This document shows positions 36,869 to 46,064 of a stretch of 64,000 nucleotides of DNA, piece by piece. A model generated the notes under the pieces. It had not been told where the DNA came from, did no database searches, and was given only the letters and a program-made list of their open reading frames with translations. Position 1 is the stretch's first letter; each line of letters opens with the position of its first letter. A program made the position numbers and the translations under genes. The stretch comes from an uncultured Paracoccaceae bacterium (GTDB lineage: Bacteria; Pseudomonadota; Alphaproteobacteria; Rhodobacterales; Rhodobacteraceae), in NCBI GenBank assembly GCA_947501025.1, contig CANMUM010000006.1:21148-85147 (forward strand). Reading direction: 5' to 3'.

Positions 36869-37888
36869 ATGAGTAAAATTCACTATGCGACGTTTGTAAA
36901 AAACGAATTCCAGTTTTTTTCCGTACTTTTGTCTTTGCGATCACTGCAAGCATTGGAAATATGCCAAGAGGCGCCTCTTGTGCTTGTTCCTGTATCATTG
37001 GCCGAAGAGATTGAGGCCAAATATCCTAAAGTGAAAGTACAAAACATTATTCGTAAGCTTGGTGGGAACATTAAGAATGGGTTTGTAAACGGTTTTAACC
37101 CGAGGAATTCATTTCGTGCAGCATTTGGAAATTTGGCTCGAAAGGTTGGCGATTCTCCAATGATGTATTTTTCACCAAATACAGTTTTCTTTGGCAATCC
37201 TGAAGAGCAGATGGTTGTCGGTGATTTTGTTGCAGCACGTGCAGCAGATCAGTATTGGCCAATTCAAGAGCTATATGGCCCAAAAATGGAAGATATTTGG
37301 ACAGAAATATCGCAATTTGCTGGTGTGGATTTGCATGAATGGGTCGAGGAAAATCAGCCAAAAGAATATTGGCGTAGATATCCCTGCGCAAGCACAGATT
37401 TGATTTATATGAGTAATGCAAATGCTTTTGCTGAAAAAAATGCTGAATTGTCAAAGGCGATTATCCGAGAAAATTTATCTACCCTTGAGGGGCAAGGGCG
37501 CGATCTCGTTCAGGCAACGATTGCAGCAACGATTATGCATATGAAGGGTAAGATTGTGGATTTCGATTGGGATAAAACTGTCGCGACATTTGACAATTTT
37601 CCTCAATTGGTCTTGCGTATGCGCAAAGAACACCATGAAACATTCAATACAGATATTCTTGATTTTCAAGGTTTGCGAAGTGTGTTGAAGAAAATACATG
37701 AGTATAAAATTATTTTTTATCAAAATTCATTGGTGAACATACGAAATAATTTTGATGATATTGAGAGTGAATTTTCGTTGCTTCGTATGAATATGTTGAT
37801 CGAGCGCCGTAAGATCGACAAAAAGATTAAGAAATTGATTCGAGAAGCGAAAAAAGCTGAGGCTGAGAAGCAAAAAGAAGAATCATAA
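36869..37888 (+). CDS. Hypothetical glycosyltransferase-like protein with coiled-coil tail
   Basis: 339 residues. The N-terminal third resembles a GT-A fold nucleotide-sugar transferase (HYATFVKNEFQFFSVLLSLRSL, then SPMMYFSPNTVFFGNP, where a DxD motif would be expected but is not evident). The last 60 residues (about 279-339) are a charged coiled coil rich in Lys and Glu, ending in KAEAEKQKEES. It is tail to tail with a family 25 glycosyltransferase, one base apart. Probable role in surface sugar decoration; unproven. Confidence 0.5.
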   Translation: MSKIHYATFVKNEFQFFSVLLSLRSLQALEICQEAPLVLVPVSLAEEIEAKYPKVKVQNIIRKLGGNIKNGFVNGFNPRNSFRAAFGNLARKVGDSPMMYFSPNTVFFGNPEEQMVVGDFVAARAADQYWPIQELYGPKMEDIWTEISQFAGVDLHEWVEENQPKEYWRRYPCASTDLIYMSNANAFAEKNAELSKAIIRENLSTLEGQGRDLVQATIAATIMHMKGKIVDFDWDKTVATFDNFPQLVLRMRKEHHETFNTDILDFQGLRSVLKKIHEYKIIFYQNSLVNIRNNFDDIESEFSLLRMNMLIERRKIDKKIKKLIREAKKAEAEKQKEES

Positions 37889-37889
37889 A

Positions 37890-38687
37890 TCAGTTTTGAA
37901 TCTGATTTCGGAATACGTTAATGTCAACGCGCTCGGAATGATTGATGCTTGATATTTGAGCTTTATCGATGGAGAACCATGGATTTCTTGTGATTTTTGC
38001 GTTTACAAGCTTTGGCTTAGAGCCGCGATGCTTCCAAATTTTCTTTAGCTCTGAAATGGTTTTTACATTGGAGTGTTTTACTTTTGAGCTATCCCACGCA
38101 CAAGCGATCATGAACCAATCGACGCCACAATGAACCTTTTCATTTAGGCTCGCTTCTAATAAAATTTCAGCACCTTGATGAGTTAGGAAATACCCATCGG
38201 CGCCAGGGGCGCGGTGGCTGATATCAGAAATGTCTGCTTTTTTTAAGCGTGTGTTGATGGTCTGGTTCGTATCTTGAAAATCATGACCAGTACCCACCCA
38301 CTCACTCATGCGGTTATTTAAGAAAGTCAAATCAATATCCTCAAATGCCTCATCATACATTTCCCATTTTGACTGGAAATCGATTGCAGGAATACTATCA
38401 TCTTCGGCAATAATCGCAGCGGATAAATTTTGATCCACAATTCGTTGCCATGCATTGCGATGGGACATGAAGCAAGCAAAAGCACCCGGCTTAATTTCAG
38501 GCTTTCCCCAGAAACTATCTCCCAAAAAATCAACATATGGAGCGAGCAGTTTAGGATCGCCATGACCATCAACAGCTTCAATAAACTGTGGTGTTATATT
38601 GCAAGCTTGGTAATTTCGTTCCGCATCCGCTTTGCGGGTTACATCAACGGCACGATTAATGACAAAAATAGGTGGCAGTTCGCTCAC
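37890..38687 (-). CDS. Glycosyltransferase family 25
   Basis: 265 residues. IFVINRAVDVTRKADAERN and GAFACFMSHRNAWQRIVDQ followed by AAIIAEDDSIP are the diagnostic GT25 (LPS beta-1,4-galactosyltransferase-like) blocks; EDD is the metal/nucleotide-sugar site. The GADGYFLTHQGAEILL segment matches the acceptor side. It is the last gene of the his transcript, overlapping hisE by four bases. It probably modifies lipooligosaccharide; acceptor unknown. Confidence 0.85.
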   Translation of the reverse strand: MSELPPIFVINRAVDVTRKADAERNYQACNITPQFIEAVDGHGDPKLLAPYVDFLGDSFWGKPEIKPGAFACFMSHRNAWQRIVDQNLSAAIIAEDDSIPAIDFQSKWEMYDEAFEDIDLTFLNNRMSEWVGTGHDFQDTNQTINTRLKKADISDISHRAPGADGYFLTHQGAEILLEASLNEKVHCGVDWFMIACAWDSSKVKHSNVKTISELKKIWKHRGSKPKLVNAKITRNPWFSIDKAQISSINHSERVDINVFRNQIQN

Positions 38688-39007
38688 GGCTTTTCTTTGC
38701 GCTCTTGTTTCTCAACGATGCCTGATTTGCCTTCACGGCGCTTAAGTTCCTCATACACATCTTCAAGAGTGACATCGCGTGATTGCAGCATGATTAACAT
38801 GTGAAACAGTACATCCGCGGCTTCTTCTTTAAGATTTTGAGTGTCGCCTTTAACGCATGCAATAATTGCCTCAACGGCTTCTTCACCAAATTTCTCGGCG
38901 CATTTTTCTGGGCCTCGCGAGAAGAGCTTTGCGGTGTAGGATTTTTTAATATCTGCGCCTTTACGGCTTTCGATGGTGCGGGCAAGACGTTTCAGTACCG
39001 ATGCCAT
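38684..39007 (-). CDS. hisE: Phosphoribosyl-ATP pyrophosphatase
   Basis: 107 residues, the usual stand-alone HisE. It removes pyrophosphate from phosphoribosyl-ATP in histidine synthesis. The all-alpha MazG-like fold shows the metal-binding EEAVEAIIA and EEAADVLFHMLIML. It starts one base after hisF ends and overlaps the GT25 gene. Confidence 0.94.
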   Translation of the reverse strand: MASVLKRLARTIESRKGADIKKSYTAKLFSRGPEKCAEKFGEEAVEAIIACVKGDTQNLKEEAADVLFHMLIMLQSRDVTLEDVYEELKRREGKSGIVEKQERKEKP

Positions 39008-39008
39008 T

Positions 39009-39767
39009 TTAAGTCCTTACATTTATTCCGTTTGATGCCATATAATCGCGCGCTTGCTTGATTGTAAATGTACCAAAATGGAAAATGCTTGCCGCGAGAA
39101 CGGCGCTTGCCTTCCCGATATTGACGCCATCAACCAAATCTTGAAGCCCGCCAACGCCACCAGACGCAATCACAGGAACTGATACAGCTTCCGAAATGGC
39201 GCGGGTTAGTTCGAGATTGTAGCCCGATTTTGTTCCGTCTTTATCCATGGATGTCAAAAGGATTTCACCTGCACCGCGAGATGCCATATCACGAGCAAAT
39301 TCAATCGCGTCAATACCTGTGGCATTGCGCCCGCCATGGGTAAAAATTTCCCATTTATTGGGCGCAACTGTTTTGGCATCAATGGCGACAACGATGCATT
39401 GATTGCCAAAAATATTTGCAGATTCATTGACCACATCACGGTTGTTAACGGCGGCGGTATTGAAAGAAACCTTATCGGCGCCTGCTAGTAGGAGCTTGCG
39501 CACATCTTCGGGCTTGCGCACGCCTCCACCGACGGTTAGTGGCATGAAACATTGTTCTGCTGTCCGCGCAGCGAGGTCATAAATCGTGTCGCGATTGTCT
39601 GAGCTTGCGGTTATGTCGAGAAAGCAAAGCTCATCCGCGCCTTGTGCGTTATAGGCTTTGGCGATTTCCACAGGGTCACCTGCATCCGTCAGGCCAACAA
39701 AATTTACGCCCTTAACGACACGACCATCTTTAATATCGAGGCAGGGAATGATGCGAGTTTTTAGCAT
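39009..39767 (-). CDS. hisF: Imidazole glycerol phosphate synthase, cyclase subunit
   Basis: 252 residues, complete (beta/alpha)8 barrel. It takes ammonia from HisH to form IGP and AICAR. Catalytic aspartates are in [13 protein letters not shown] (near residue 11) and [13 protein letters not shown] (near residue 131). Phosphate loops [11 protein letters not shown] and [13 protein letters not shown] are present. One base from hisE. Confidence 0.96.
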   Translation of the reverse strand: MLKTRIIPCLDIKDGRVVKGVNFVGLTDAGDPVEIAKAYNAQGADELCFLDITASSDNRDTIYDLAARTAEQCFMPLTVGGGVRKPEDVRKLLLAGADKVSFNTAAVNNRDVVNESANIFGNQCIVVAIDAKTVAPNKWEIFTHGGRNATGIDAIEFARDMASRGAGEILLTSMDKDGTKSGYNLELTRAISEAVSVPVIASGGVGGLQDLVDGVNIGKASAVLAASIFHFGTFTIKQARDYMASNGINVRT

Positions 39768-39817
39768 TGGCGAGACCTTTAATTACCATTTCTTTTAGGT
39801 AATTAGATCTAATAAAG

Positions 39818-40312
39818 CTAGAGTGTTTTTACATGTTTTTGGATGCGTGATGCGCTATTTTTAACTATAATTTTGTGAAACGGCATGACAAAAAGCAAAT
39901 ACATCTTTCCAAAAATATTATGAGTATGAACCCAAGTGGATACATAATAACCGCCTGAATCGCGCAGAACTGATATGCGAAAGTCGAGATGTTTGTCATT
40001 GCTCCCAACGATAATTTCATCCTCCGTTAGGTAATGCGTCTGAAATAGCGAATTGGTGTTGCTTGCGTCAACTTCGGCGTCGATATCTTCTGGCATTTGT
40101 TCTGTTTTAAGACCAAATATTGAAACAATTCTATTTCGCAATGCCATTAGATTTGTTACCCAGCTCGGAAGTTGTGAAAGGGCAATGTTGGATGCTTGAG
40201 GAGCAGTCATCTGGGCCTTTGTAACTGATGCAAATGCACAATCACAGAAGTCACCCTTTTGGATGAAGCTTTGTAACTGACTATGTGCGGGTAATTTTAC
40301 AAACTTAACCAT
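39818..40312 (-). CDS. DUF2867 domain protein
   Basis: 164 residues with the DUF2867 layout: GDFCDCAF near the start, WVTNLMALRNRIVSIFGLKT, then DFRISVLR and FGKMYLLFVMPFHKIIVK. No function is known. It sits between hisA and hisF in the same direction, where it is not part of the histidine pathway, and is probably co-transcribed. Confidence 0.8.
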   Translation of the reverse strand: MVKFVKLPAHSQLQSFIQKGDFCDCAFASVTKAQMTAPQASNIALSQLPSWVTNLMALRNRIVSIFGLKTEQMPEDIDAEVDASNTNSLFQTHYLTEDEIIVGSNDKHLDFRISVLRDSGGYYVSTWVHTHNIFGKMYLLFVMPFHKIIVKNSASRIQKHVKTL

Positions 40313-40390
40313 TTGAGTCCTCCAGTATCTGTAGCAGCAATACTAGAGTTGAATTTGCAACCCGAATAGATGGCATGATGTCGCAGTCGT

Positions 40391-41113
40391 TTAAGCGTTT
40401 AAAAGTTTCTGCGCTTCAGTAATATCGATCTTACCTTCATAGATCGCACGACCAGAAATGGCACCGTCAAGCGCAACGCCACAATCACGCAGAGCGATAA
40501 GGTCATCAAGTGATGAGACGCCACCAGAAGCAATGATCGGAATGTTTACAGCGCGTGCAAGGGCTGCTGTTGCCTCTGTATTGGGGCCCTGCATTGCGCC
40601 ATCACGGTCGATATCGGTATAAATAATGGCTGCAACGCCCGCATCTTCGAACATTTTTGCCAGATCAGTTGCATTAATATCAGTCTGCTCAGCCCAGCCC
40701 TCGGTTGCAACCATGCCTTTGCGCGCATCAATGCCAACGGCCACTTGATTCGGGTATTTTTTGGCAGCTTCTTTTACAAATTCGGGGTCTTTTGTTGCAA
40801 TCGTCCCCAAAATGACGCGACGTACGCCAAGAGCGATCCAGTGATCAATTGTGTCCATATCGCGGATCCCACCACCAAGCTGAACAGGAAGCTGAACTGA
40901 GTTCAAAATGGCGCGAACGGCTTCATCATTTACAGGTTTACCAGCAAATGCACCATTGAGGTCAACAATATGGATATACTCTGCGCCCTGTTTTTCAAAG
41001 CTTTGGGCTTGATCAGCGGGACTGTCTGAGAACACAGTCGCTTCTGACATTTCGCCACGGAGCAAGCGTACGCATTCGCCGTCTTTAAGATCAATTGCAG
41101 GGTATAATCGCAT
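40391..41113 (-). CDS. hisA: ProFAR isomerase
   Basis: 240 residues, complete barrel. It isomerises N'-formimino-AICAR ribonucleotide in histidine synthesis. Key residues lie in [12 protein letters not shown] (catalytic Asp near residue 8) and [14 protein letters not shown] (Asp near residue 130). Phosphate-binding [10 protein letters not shown] and [12 protein letters not shown] are present. Confidence 0.96.
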   Translation of the reverse strand: MRLYPAIDLKDGECVRLLRGEMSEATVFSDSPADQAQSFEKQGAEYIHIVDLNGAFAGKPVNDEAVRAILNSVQLPVQLGGGIRDMDTIDHWIALGVRRVILGTIATKDPEFVKEAAKKYPNQVAVGIDARKGMVATEGWAEQTDINATDLAKMFEDAGVAAIIYTDIDRDGAMQGPNTEATAALARAVNIPIIASGGVSSLDDLIALRDCGVALDGAISGRAIYEGKIDITEAQKLLNA

Positions 41114-41235
41114 AGTGTTTCCTTTTTTTCGATCTTTATCTATTTGTCACAATTTGTTCAATGTTTTTTAAAGGGCTTGCAATTAGAGTTATGTGTCGGT
41201 TTATATTCTCGATAAAATAATATCTTGGAGAAATT

Positions 41236-41604
41236 ATGAAACATTTACTTATTGGCGCTTTGGCATTTGTGATGCCAGTACTTGCCTTTGCGGGGATCGA
41301 GGGCGTTTTTGCGACTGAGAAAAATGAAAATGGCGACTACGCACATATCAAAATGGCATCTTGTGGAGATAGCATCTGTGGTTCAATTGTTTGGTCATCA
41401 TCAGATAATGCCTCGGCTATAGGCATGAAGATTGTTTGGGATATGAAGCCAAATGGCGAGAGCAGCTGGAGCAATGGTAAGATCTTGGATCCAGTCAAGA
41501 AGAAAACTTACAATTCAAAAATGACTTTGTCAGGCGATGCTTTAAAAGTTTCAGGCTGTATTGGTCCGATTTGCCGTGCTCAAAATTGGTCACGTGTGAA
41601 ATAA
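41236..41604 (+). CDS. DUF2147 domain secreted protein
   Basis: 122 residues. Signal peptide MKHLLIGALAFVMPVLAFA, then a small beta-barrel with the DUF2147 pattern: the start AGIEGVFATEKNENGDY, the Cys pair CGDSICGSIVW, and the end KVSGCIGPICRAQNWSRVK, with paired cysteines. A possible promoter is TTGCAA (41177) with TATATT (41202). It is inserted in the his cluster on the opposite strand, between hisH and hisA. Confidence 0.82.
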   Translation: MKHLLIGALAFVMPVLAFAGIEGVFATEKNENGDYAHIKMASCGDSICGSIVWSSSDNASAIGMKIVWDMKPNGESSWSNGKILDPVKKKTYNSKMTLSGDALKVSGCIGPICRAQNWSRVK

Positions 41605-41623
41605 GAATTTTTGGCACTCCGTT

Positions 41624-42259
41624 TTAGGGGCGCCAATCCATAAAGTTGCGCAGCATTTTCAGTCCAACATCTTGACTTTTTTCTGGGTGAAATTGTGTGC
41701 CGACAATATTATCTTTCCCAATAATCGCGCAAATATCCCCATAATAATCAACCGTCGCGACAACCTGATCTGGGTTGGCATTTTGCACGGCATAAGAGTG
41801 TACGAAATATACATCTGAACCATTACTTATACCATTTGTTACTGGGTGAGAGCGTGCAGTTTTTAAGCCATTCCATCCCATATGCGGGATTTTCGCATCA
41901 GGCGAATTAGGCTTGATTTCTGATACATCTCCCTCGAGCCAGCCTAATCCCTCAGCGCGGATTCCGTGCTCAGTTCCTGATTGAACCAAAAGTTGCATGC
42001 CGACGCAAACACCTAAGAATGGGCGCTCGGACTGCACGAAGTTGTTTAAAGATTCAACCATGCCATTCACCCTATCAAGCCCAGCGCGGCATTCATGATA
42101 TGCGCCAACACCTGGTAAAATGACACGATCCGCATTGGAAAGCTCACCGGCATCATTGCAAAGCTTTACGGTTTCATCTGGATTGGCAATGGAGCGCACA
42201 GAATTCAGCACTGAGCGCAAATTGCCTGCACCATAATCAATAATTAATGTTGTGGACAT
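41624..42259 (-). CDS. hisH: Imidazole glycerol phosphate synthase, glutamine amidotransferase subunit
   Basis: 211 residues from the ATG at 42259, two bases downstream of hisB; a longer frame from TTG at 42316 would overlap hisB. The class I amidotransferase nucleophile is in FLGVCVGMQLL and the His-Glu pair in FHPEKSQ. The N-terminal IDYGAGNLRSV is diagnostic of HisH. It supplies ammonia to HisF. Confidence 0.95.
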   Translation of the reverse strand: MSTTLIIDYGAGNLRSVLNSVRSIANPDETVKLCNDAGELSNADRVILPGVGAYHECRAGLDRVNGMVESLNNFVQSERPFLGVCVGMQLLVQSGTEHGIRAEGLGWLEGDVSEIKPNSPDAKIPHMGWNGLKTARSHPVTNGISNGSDVYFVHSYAVQNANPDQVVATVDYYGDICAIIGKDNIVGTQFHPEKSQDVGLKMLRNFMDWRP

Positions 42260-42260
42260 T

Positions 42261-42854
42261 TTAGATGCTACCCTTGGTTGACGGGATTCGACCAGCATTG
42301 CGTGGATCAGGCTCAACCGCCATACGAATTGCGCGTGCTACGGCTTTAAATGCCGCTTCTGCTAAGTGGTGCGAATTGATGCCGTGGATGGAGCGAATAT
42401 GGAGTGTCATGCCTGCATTGATTGCAAGAGCTTGAAAAAACTCCTGCACGAGCTCGGTATCAAATGTCCCGATTTTTGAAGATGAGAAATTGATATCAAA
42501 CACCAAAAAACCACGACCTGAGAAATCGAGTGCCGCTTCAACGAGCGTTTCGTCCATGGCGAGTGAAAAATGTCCATAGCGATTGATGCCAGCTTTATTG
42601 CCGAGCGCTTCTTTGATAGCTTGCCCGAGAGCGATGCCGCAATCTTCAACGCTGTGGTGGTCATCAATTTGGAGATCGCCTTTGCATTTGAGATTGATAT
42701 CAATCATGGCGTGACGAGCAATTTGATCAAGCATGTGATCAAAAAAGCCAACGCCTGTTTCAATGCTGGCTTGGCCGATTCCATCAAGATTGATCTCAGC
42801 TTTGATATCTGTTTCGTTGGTCTTACGTTCGACGACTGCTTTGCGATTGGACAT
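42261..42854 (-). CDS. hisB: Imidazoleglycerol-phosphate dehydratase
   Basis: 197 residues from the ATG at 42854, which follows GGAG by six bases. It is a manganese enzyme of histidine synthesis. Both metal-binding signatures are intact: [13 protein letters not shown] and [17 protein letters not shown]. It is the first gene of the cluster and faces acs across about 280 bp. Confidence 0.95.
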   Translation of the reverse strand: MSNRKAVVERKTNETDIKAEINLDGIGQASIETGVGFFDHMLDQIARHAMIDINLKCKGDLQIDDHHSVEDCGIALGQAIKEALGNKAGINRYGHFSLAMDETLVEAALDFSGRGFLVFDINFSSSKIGTFDTELVQEFFQALAINAGMTLHIRSIHGINSHHLAEAAFKAVARAIRMAVEPDPRNAGRIPSTKGSI

Positions 42855-42953
42855 ATTGCGCTCCATTTTCTGCTTATATACGTGCAATGTCAGCTTTCTC
42901 CAAGTGGAAATATAAAGCAAGAATGTGTAAACTATTTGCAATATTTGAATATA

Positions 42954-42975
42954 TTTTGTAAATTAATTTACAAAA
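42954..42975. promoter_or_regulatory. Perfect 22-bp palindrome between hisB and acs
   Basis: Each half is TTTTGTAAATT followed by its exact complement. TTTGCAA also occurs nearby at 42935-42941. It lies about 155 bp before acs and 100 bp before hisB. Similar TTTGCAAA-type sites bind the ScfR/RamB/PccR regulators of acetate and propionate metabolism in alphaproteobacteria; that link is a guess. Confidence 0.5.
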
Positions 42976-43130
42976 TTGCGTGATTTTGTGTAGTTTTCCT
43001 AAACTATTCCAAAATTATAGCAGATGATCTTTCCAAACGAGCGAAAAAATCGCCGAATAAATAACTTTGGTCCAACAATCAAAAGCCGATATAGAGCGAA
43101 TGCTCATGATAAGGCGAAACGGGAGAAGAC

Positions 43131-45083
43131 ATGTCTGACGAAGCGAAAAGCTATGCGCCATCAACTGAATTTGTGAAAAATGCCCATGTCAATGCGGAGC
43201 AATATGCCGCAATGTATGCGCAATCTGTGAATGAACCTGATCTCTTTTGGGGAGGAGCTGCGCAGCGATTAGACTGGATTAAGCCTTTTACCAAGGTTAA
43301 AAACTCAAGCTTTGAATATGATAATGTGAATATCAAATGGTTCGAGGATGGAAGCTTGAACGTTGCCGCGAATTGTGTGGATCGTCATTTGACAACACGC
43401 GGGGATCAAACGGCAATTATTTGGGAGCAAGACAATCCAGATGAGGGCGCGCAGCACATTACATATAATGAGCTTTCTCAAAATGTGAATCGGATGGCAA
43501 ATGTGCTTAAGGGCATGGGTGTCAAAAAAGGCGATCGTGTGATTATCTATCTACCGATGATACCTGAAGCCGCTTATGCGATGCTTGGATGCGCACGTAT
43601 TGGCGCAATTCATTCGATCGTATTTGCAGGGTTTTCGCCCGATGCCTTGGCTGACCGTGTTCTCAATTGTGGAGCCAATGTCGTTATAACCGCCGATGAA
43701 GCGCCGCGTGGTGGTAAGAATACACCGTTAAAAACCAACGCAGATAAGGCACTTGAGAAATGTGGTGACAATGTCAAAATGCTTGTCGTTGAACGGACGG
43801 GTGGCGATGTTGGTTATAAAGATGGCCGCGATTATAAATATGGCGCGCTTGCTGCGGCGGCTTCAACGGAATGCCTTATTGAAGAAATGAACGCAGAAGA
43901 TCCATTGTTCATTTTATATACTTCTGGCTCAACGGGTATGCCAAAAGGTGTGCAACATTGTACGGGTGGCTATCTTGTTTATGCGGCGATGACCCATCAA
44001 TATACATTCGATTATCATGATGGCGATGTGTATTGGTGTACGGCCGATGTCGGTTGGGTAACAGGTCACAGCTATATCGTTTATGGCCCGCTTGCCAATG
44101 GTGCGACCACAGTGATGTTTGAAGGTGTGCCGACTTATCCAGATGCTTCACGTTTTTGGCAGGTTTGTGAAAAGCATAAGGTCAATCAATTTTATACCGC
44201 TCCAACTGCAATTCGTGCATTGATGGGCAAGGGCAATGAGTTTGTAGAAAAATGTGATCTTTCGTGCCTTAAATTATTGGGCACAGTTGGTGAGCCGATC
44301 AATCCAGAAGCATGGAATTGGTATAATGAGGTCGTAGGCAAGGGCAATTGCCCGATTGTTGACACATGGTGGCAAACCGAAACGGGTGGCCATATGATCA
44401 CATCGCTTCCGGGTGCTGTGAATGGGAAACCTGGTTCGGCAACAAAACCATTTTTTGGTGTTCAACCCGTCATTTTGGAGCCGACATCTGGTGAGATACA
44501 AACAGATATTGAGGCCGAAGGCGTGCTTTGTATAAAAGATAGTTGGCCTGGGCAAATGCGTACGGTTTATGGAGATCATGAGCGTTTTGTAAAAACATAT
44601 TTTTCGGATTATAAAGGTTACTATTTCGCAGGAGACGGTTGCCGTCGGGACTCTGATGGCGATTACTGGATTACAGGCCGTGTTGATGATGTAATAAATG
44701 TATCGGGTCACCGCATGGGTACGGCTGAGGTAGAAAGTGCCTTGGTGGCTCATAAGGCAGTTTCAGAGTCGGCGGTTGTTGGTTATCCGCATGACATTAA
44801 AGGGCAGGGCATTTATTGCTATGTGACTTTGATGGAAGGCCAAAAACCAAGCGAAGAATTACGCACAGAATTGCGCAATCATGTGCGCAAAGAAATTGGT
44901 CCAATTGCCAGCCCTGATCTCATTCAATGGGCGCCGGGCTTACCAAAAACACGTTCAGGCAAAATCATGCGCCGCATTTTGCGTAAAATTGCTGAAAATG
45001 ATTATGGTGCGCTGGGTGACACGTCAACGCTTGCGGATCCGTCAGTTGTCGATGATCTGATTGAAAATAGGATGAATCGTTAA
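43131..45083 (+). CDS. acs: Acetyl-CoA synthetase (AMP-forming)
   Basis: 650 residues, standard Acs. It activates acetate to acetyl-CoA with AMP and PPi release. Core motifs are the P-loop-like [23 protein letters not shown] and the C-terminal [16 protein letters not shown], whose Lys is the reversible acetylation site in the family. It opens an acetate-related gene string, and its stop overlaps the start of an adenylate kinase gene by one base (TAATG). The palindrome upstream may control it. Confidence 0.96.
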   Translation: MSDEAKSYAPSTEFVKNAHVNAEQYAAMYAQSVNEPDLFWGGAAQRLDWIKPFTKVKNSSFEYDNVNIKWFEDGSLNVAANCVDRHLTTRGDQTAIIWEQDNPDEGAQHITYNELSQNVNRMANVLKGMGVKKGDRVIIYLPMIPEAAYAMLGCARIGAIHSIVFAGFSPDALADRVLNCGANVVITADEAPRGGKNTPLKTNADKALEKCGDNVKMLVVERTGGDVGYKDGRDYKYGALAAAASTECLIEEMNAEDPLFILYTSGSTGMPKGVQHCTGGYLVYAAMTHQYTFDYHDGDVYWCTADVGWVTGHSYIVYGPLANGATTVMFEGVPTYPDASRFWQVCEKHKVNQFYTAPTAIRALMGKGNEFVEKCDLSCLKLLGTVGEPINPEAWNWYNEVVGKGNCPIVDTWWQTETGGHMITSLPGAVNGKPGSATKPFFGVQPVILEPTSGEIQTDIEAEGVLCIKDSWPGQMRTVYGDHERFVKTYFSDYKGYYFAGDGCRRDSDGDYWITGRVDDVINVSGHRMGTAEVESALVAHKAVSESAVVGYPHDIKGQGIYCYVTLMEGQKPSEELRTELRNHVRKEIGPIASPDLIQWAPGLPKTRSGKIMRRILRKIAENDYGALGDTSTLADPSVVDDLIENRMNR

Positions 45084-45745
45084 TGGCGCTTGATCTCGTA
45101 TTTTTGGGCCCACCTGGTGCAGGCAAAGGAACGCAAGCTCGTAAACTTGCAGAGGCTTTTGGTTTGGCTCAGCTTTCAACGGGTGATGCTTTGCGCGCTG
45201 CCGCTGAGGCAGGAACAAAGGCTGGTAAAGCTGCAATGAAAGCAGGGTCTCTTGTCTCTGATGAAATCGTAAACGCTATTGTTGCGGAGACAATTGATAC
45301 CGAAGAGTATGTAAACGGCGCTATTTTTGACGGTTATCCACGCACATTGGCGCAAGCTGCTGAGCTGGATCTCATTCTCAAATCACGTGGCCGTCATTTG
45401 TCATTGGTCCTCTCATTGGAAGTTGATGATATGATGGTTGTTCAGCGTATTTCTGGCCGTTTTACATGTGGGAATTGTGGTGAAGGATATCATAACAATT
45501 TCAAACAAACAAAAACAGAAGGGCAATGTGATCAATGTGGCGGTACGGATTTTAAGCGCCGCGCAGATGATAATGCTGATGCTGTGGCGACGCGTTTGGC
45601 GGAATATCACCGCGAAACAGCGCCGCTAATCGAATACTATCGTGAGCAAAACAAAACGCAGAGCGTTAATGCCATGCAGGCCATTGACAAGATAGCGTCT
45701 GATTTGTCCACGTTAGTTAAAAACGCTGGAATACAACCAGTATAA
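45083..45745 (+). CDS. adk: Adenylate kinase with zinc-type LID
   Basis: 220 residues. The P-loop LGPPGAGKGTQARKL, the AMP-binding STGDALRA and FDGYPRT are complete. The LID has a Cys4 pattern (CGNCG and CDQCG), as in zinc-containing adenylate kinases. It starts inside the acs stop codon, so it is translated with Acs and would convert the AMP product to ADP. Whether a second adk exists elsewhere (the usual site is the ribosomal-protein operon) cannot be seen. Confidence 0.9.
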   Translation: MALDLVFLGPPGAGKGTQARKLAEAFGLAQLSTGDALRAAAEAGTKAGKAAMKAGSLVSDEIVNAIVAETIDTEEYVNGAIFDGYPRTLAQAAELDLILKSRGRHLSLVLSLEVDDMMVVQRISGRFTCGNCGEGYHNNFKQTKTEGQCDQCGGTDFKRRADDNADAVATRLAEYHRETAPLIEYYREQNKTQSVNAMQAIDKIASDLSTLVKNAGIQPV

Positions 45746-45800
45746 CCGCCAACACTCATCTGGGTGTTGGTATAATTCGTAGTTCAGGGAGAACGTAACT

Positions 45801-46055
45801 ATGGCTAATAAAGACAACAGTGCATATTGGGCTGCCAATAAGCGGCTGATATTTATATGCTTGGCGATTTGGGCATTTTGCTCATACGGCATGGGTATCA
45901 TTTTTCGACCCTTTTTAATGGGAATTAAAATCGGCGGTGCTGATCTTGGATTCTGGATGGCTCAGCAAGGTTCAATTTATGTGTTTTTGATTTTGATCTT
46001 TTTCTATGCATGGCGCATGAATAAGCTTGATCAGAAACATGGCGTTGAGGAATAG
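45801..46055 (+). CDS. DUF4212 membrane protein (symporter small subunit)
   Basis: 84 residues, two transmembrane helices (about 16-38 and 58-76) with the family motif RLIFICLAIWAFCSYG and WMAQQGSIYVFLILIFFYAWRM in parts. DUF4212 proteins are always paired with VC_2705-type solute:sodium symporters, resembling YjcH with ActP. It precedes the symporter by nine bases; probable partner in acetate uptake. Confidence 0.88.
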   Translation: MANKDNSAYWAANKRLIFICLAIWAFCSYGMGIIFRPFLMGIKIGGADLGFWMAQQGSIYVFLILIFFYAWRMNKLDQKHGVEE

Positions 46056-46064
46056 GGGGTTATT

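Noticed and set aside
45749..45770. Hairpin CCAACAC/GTGTTGG after adk as a terminator
   Set aside because: No T run follows (TATAATTCG). It could be an mRNA-stability element or chance.
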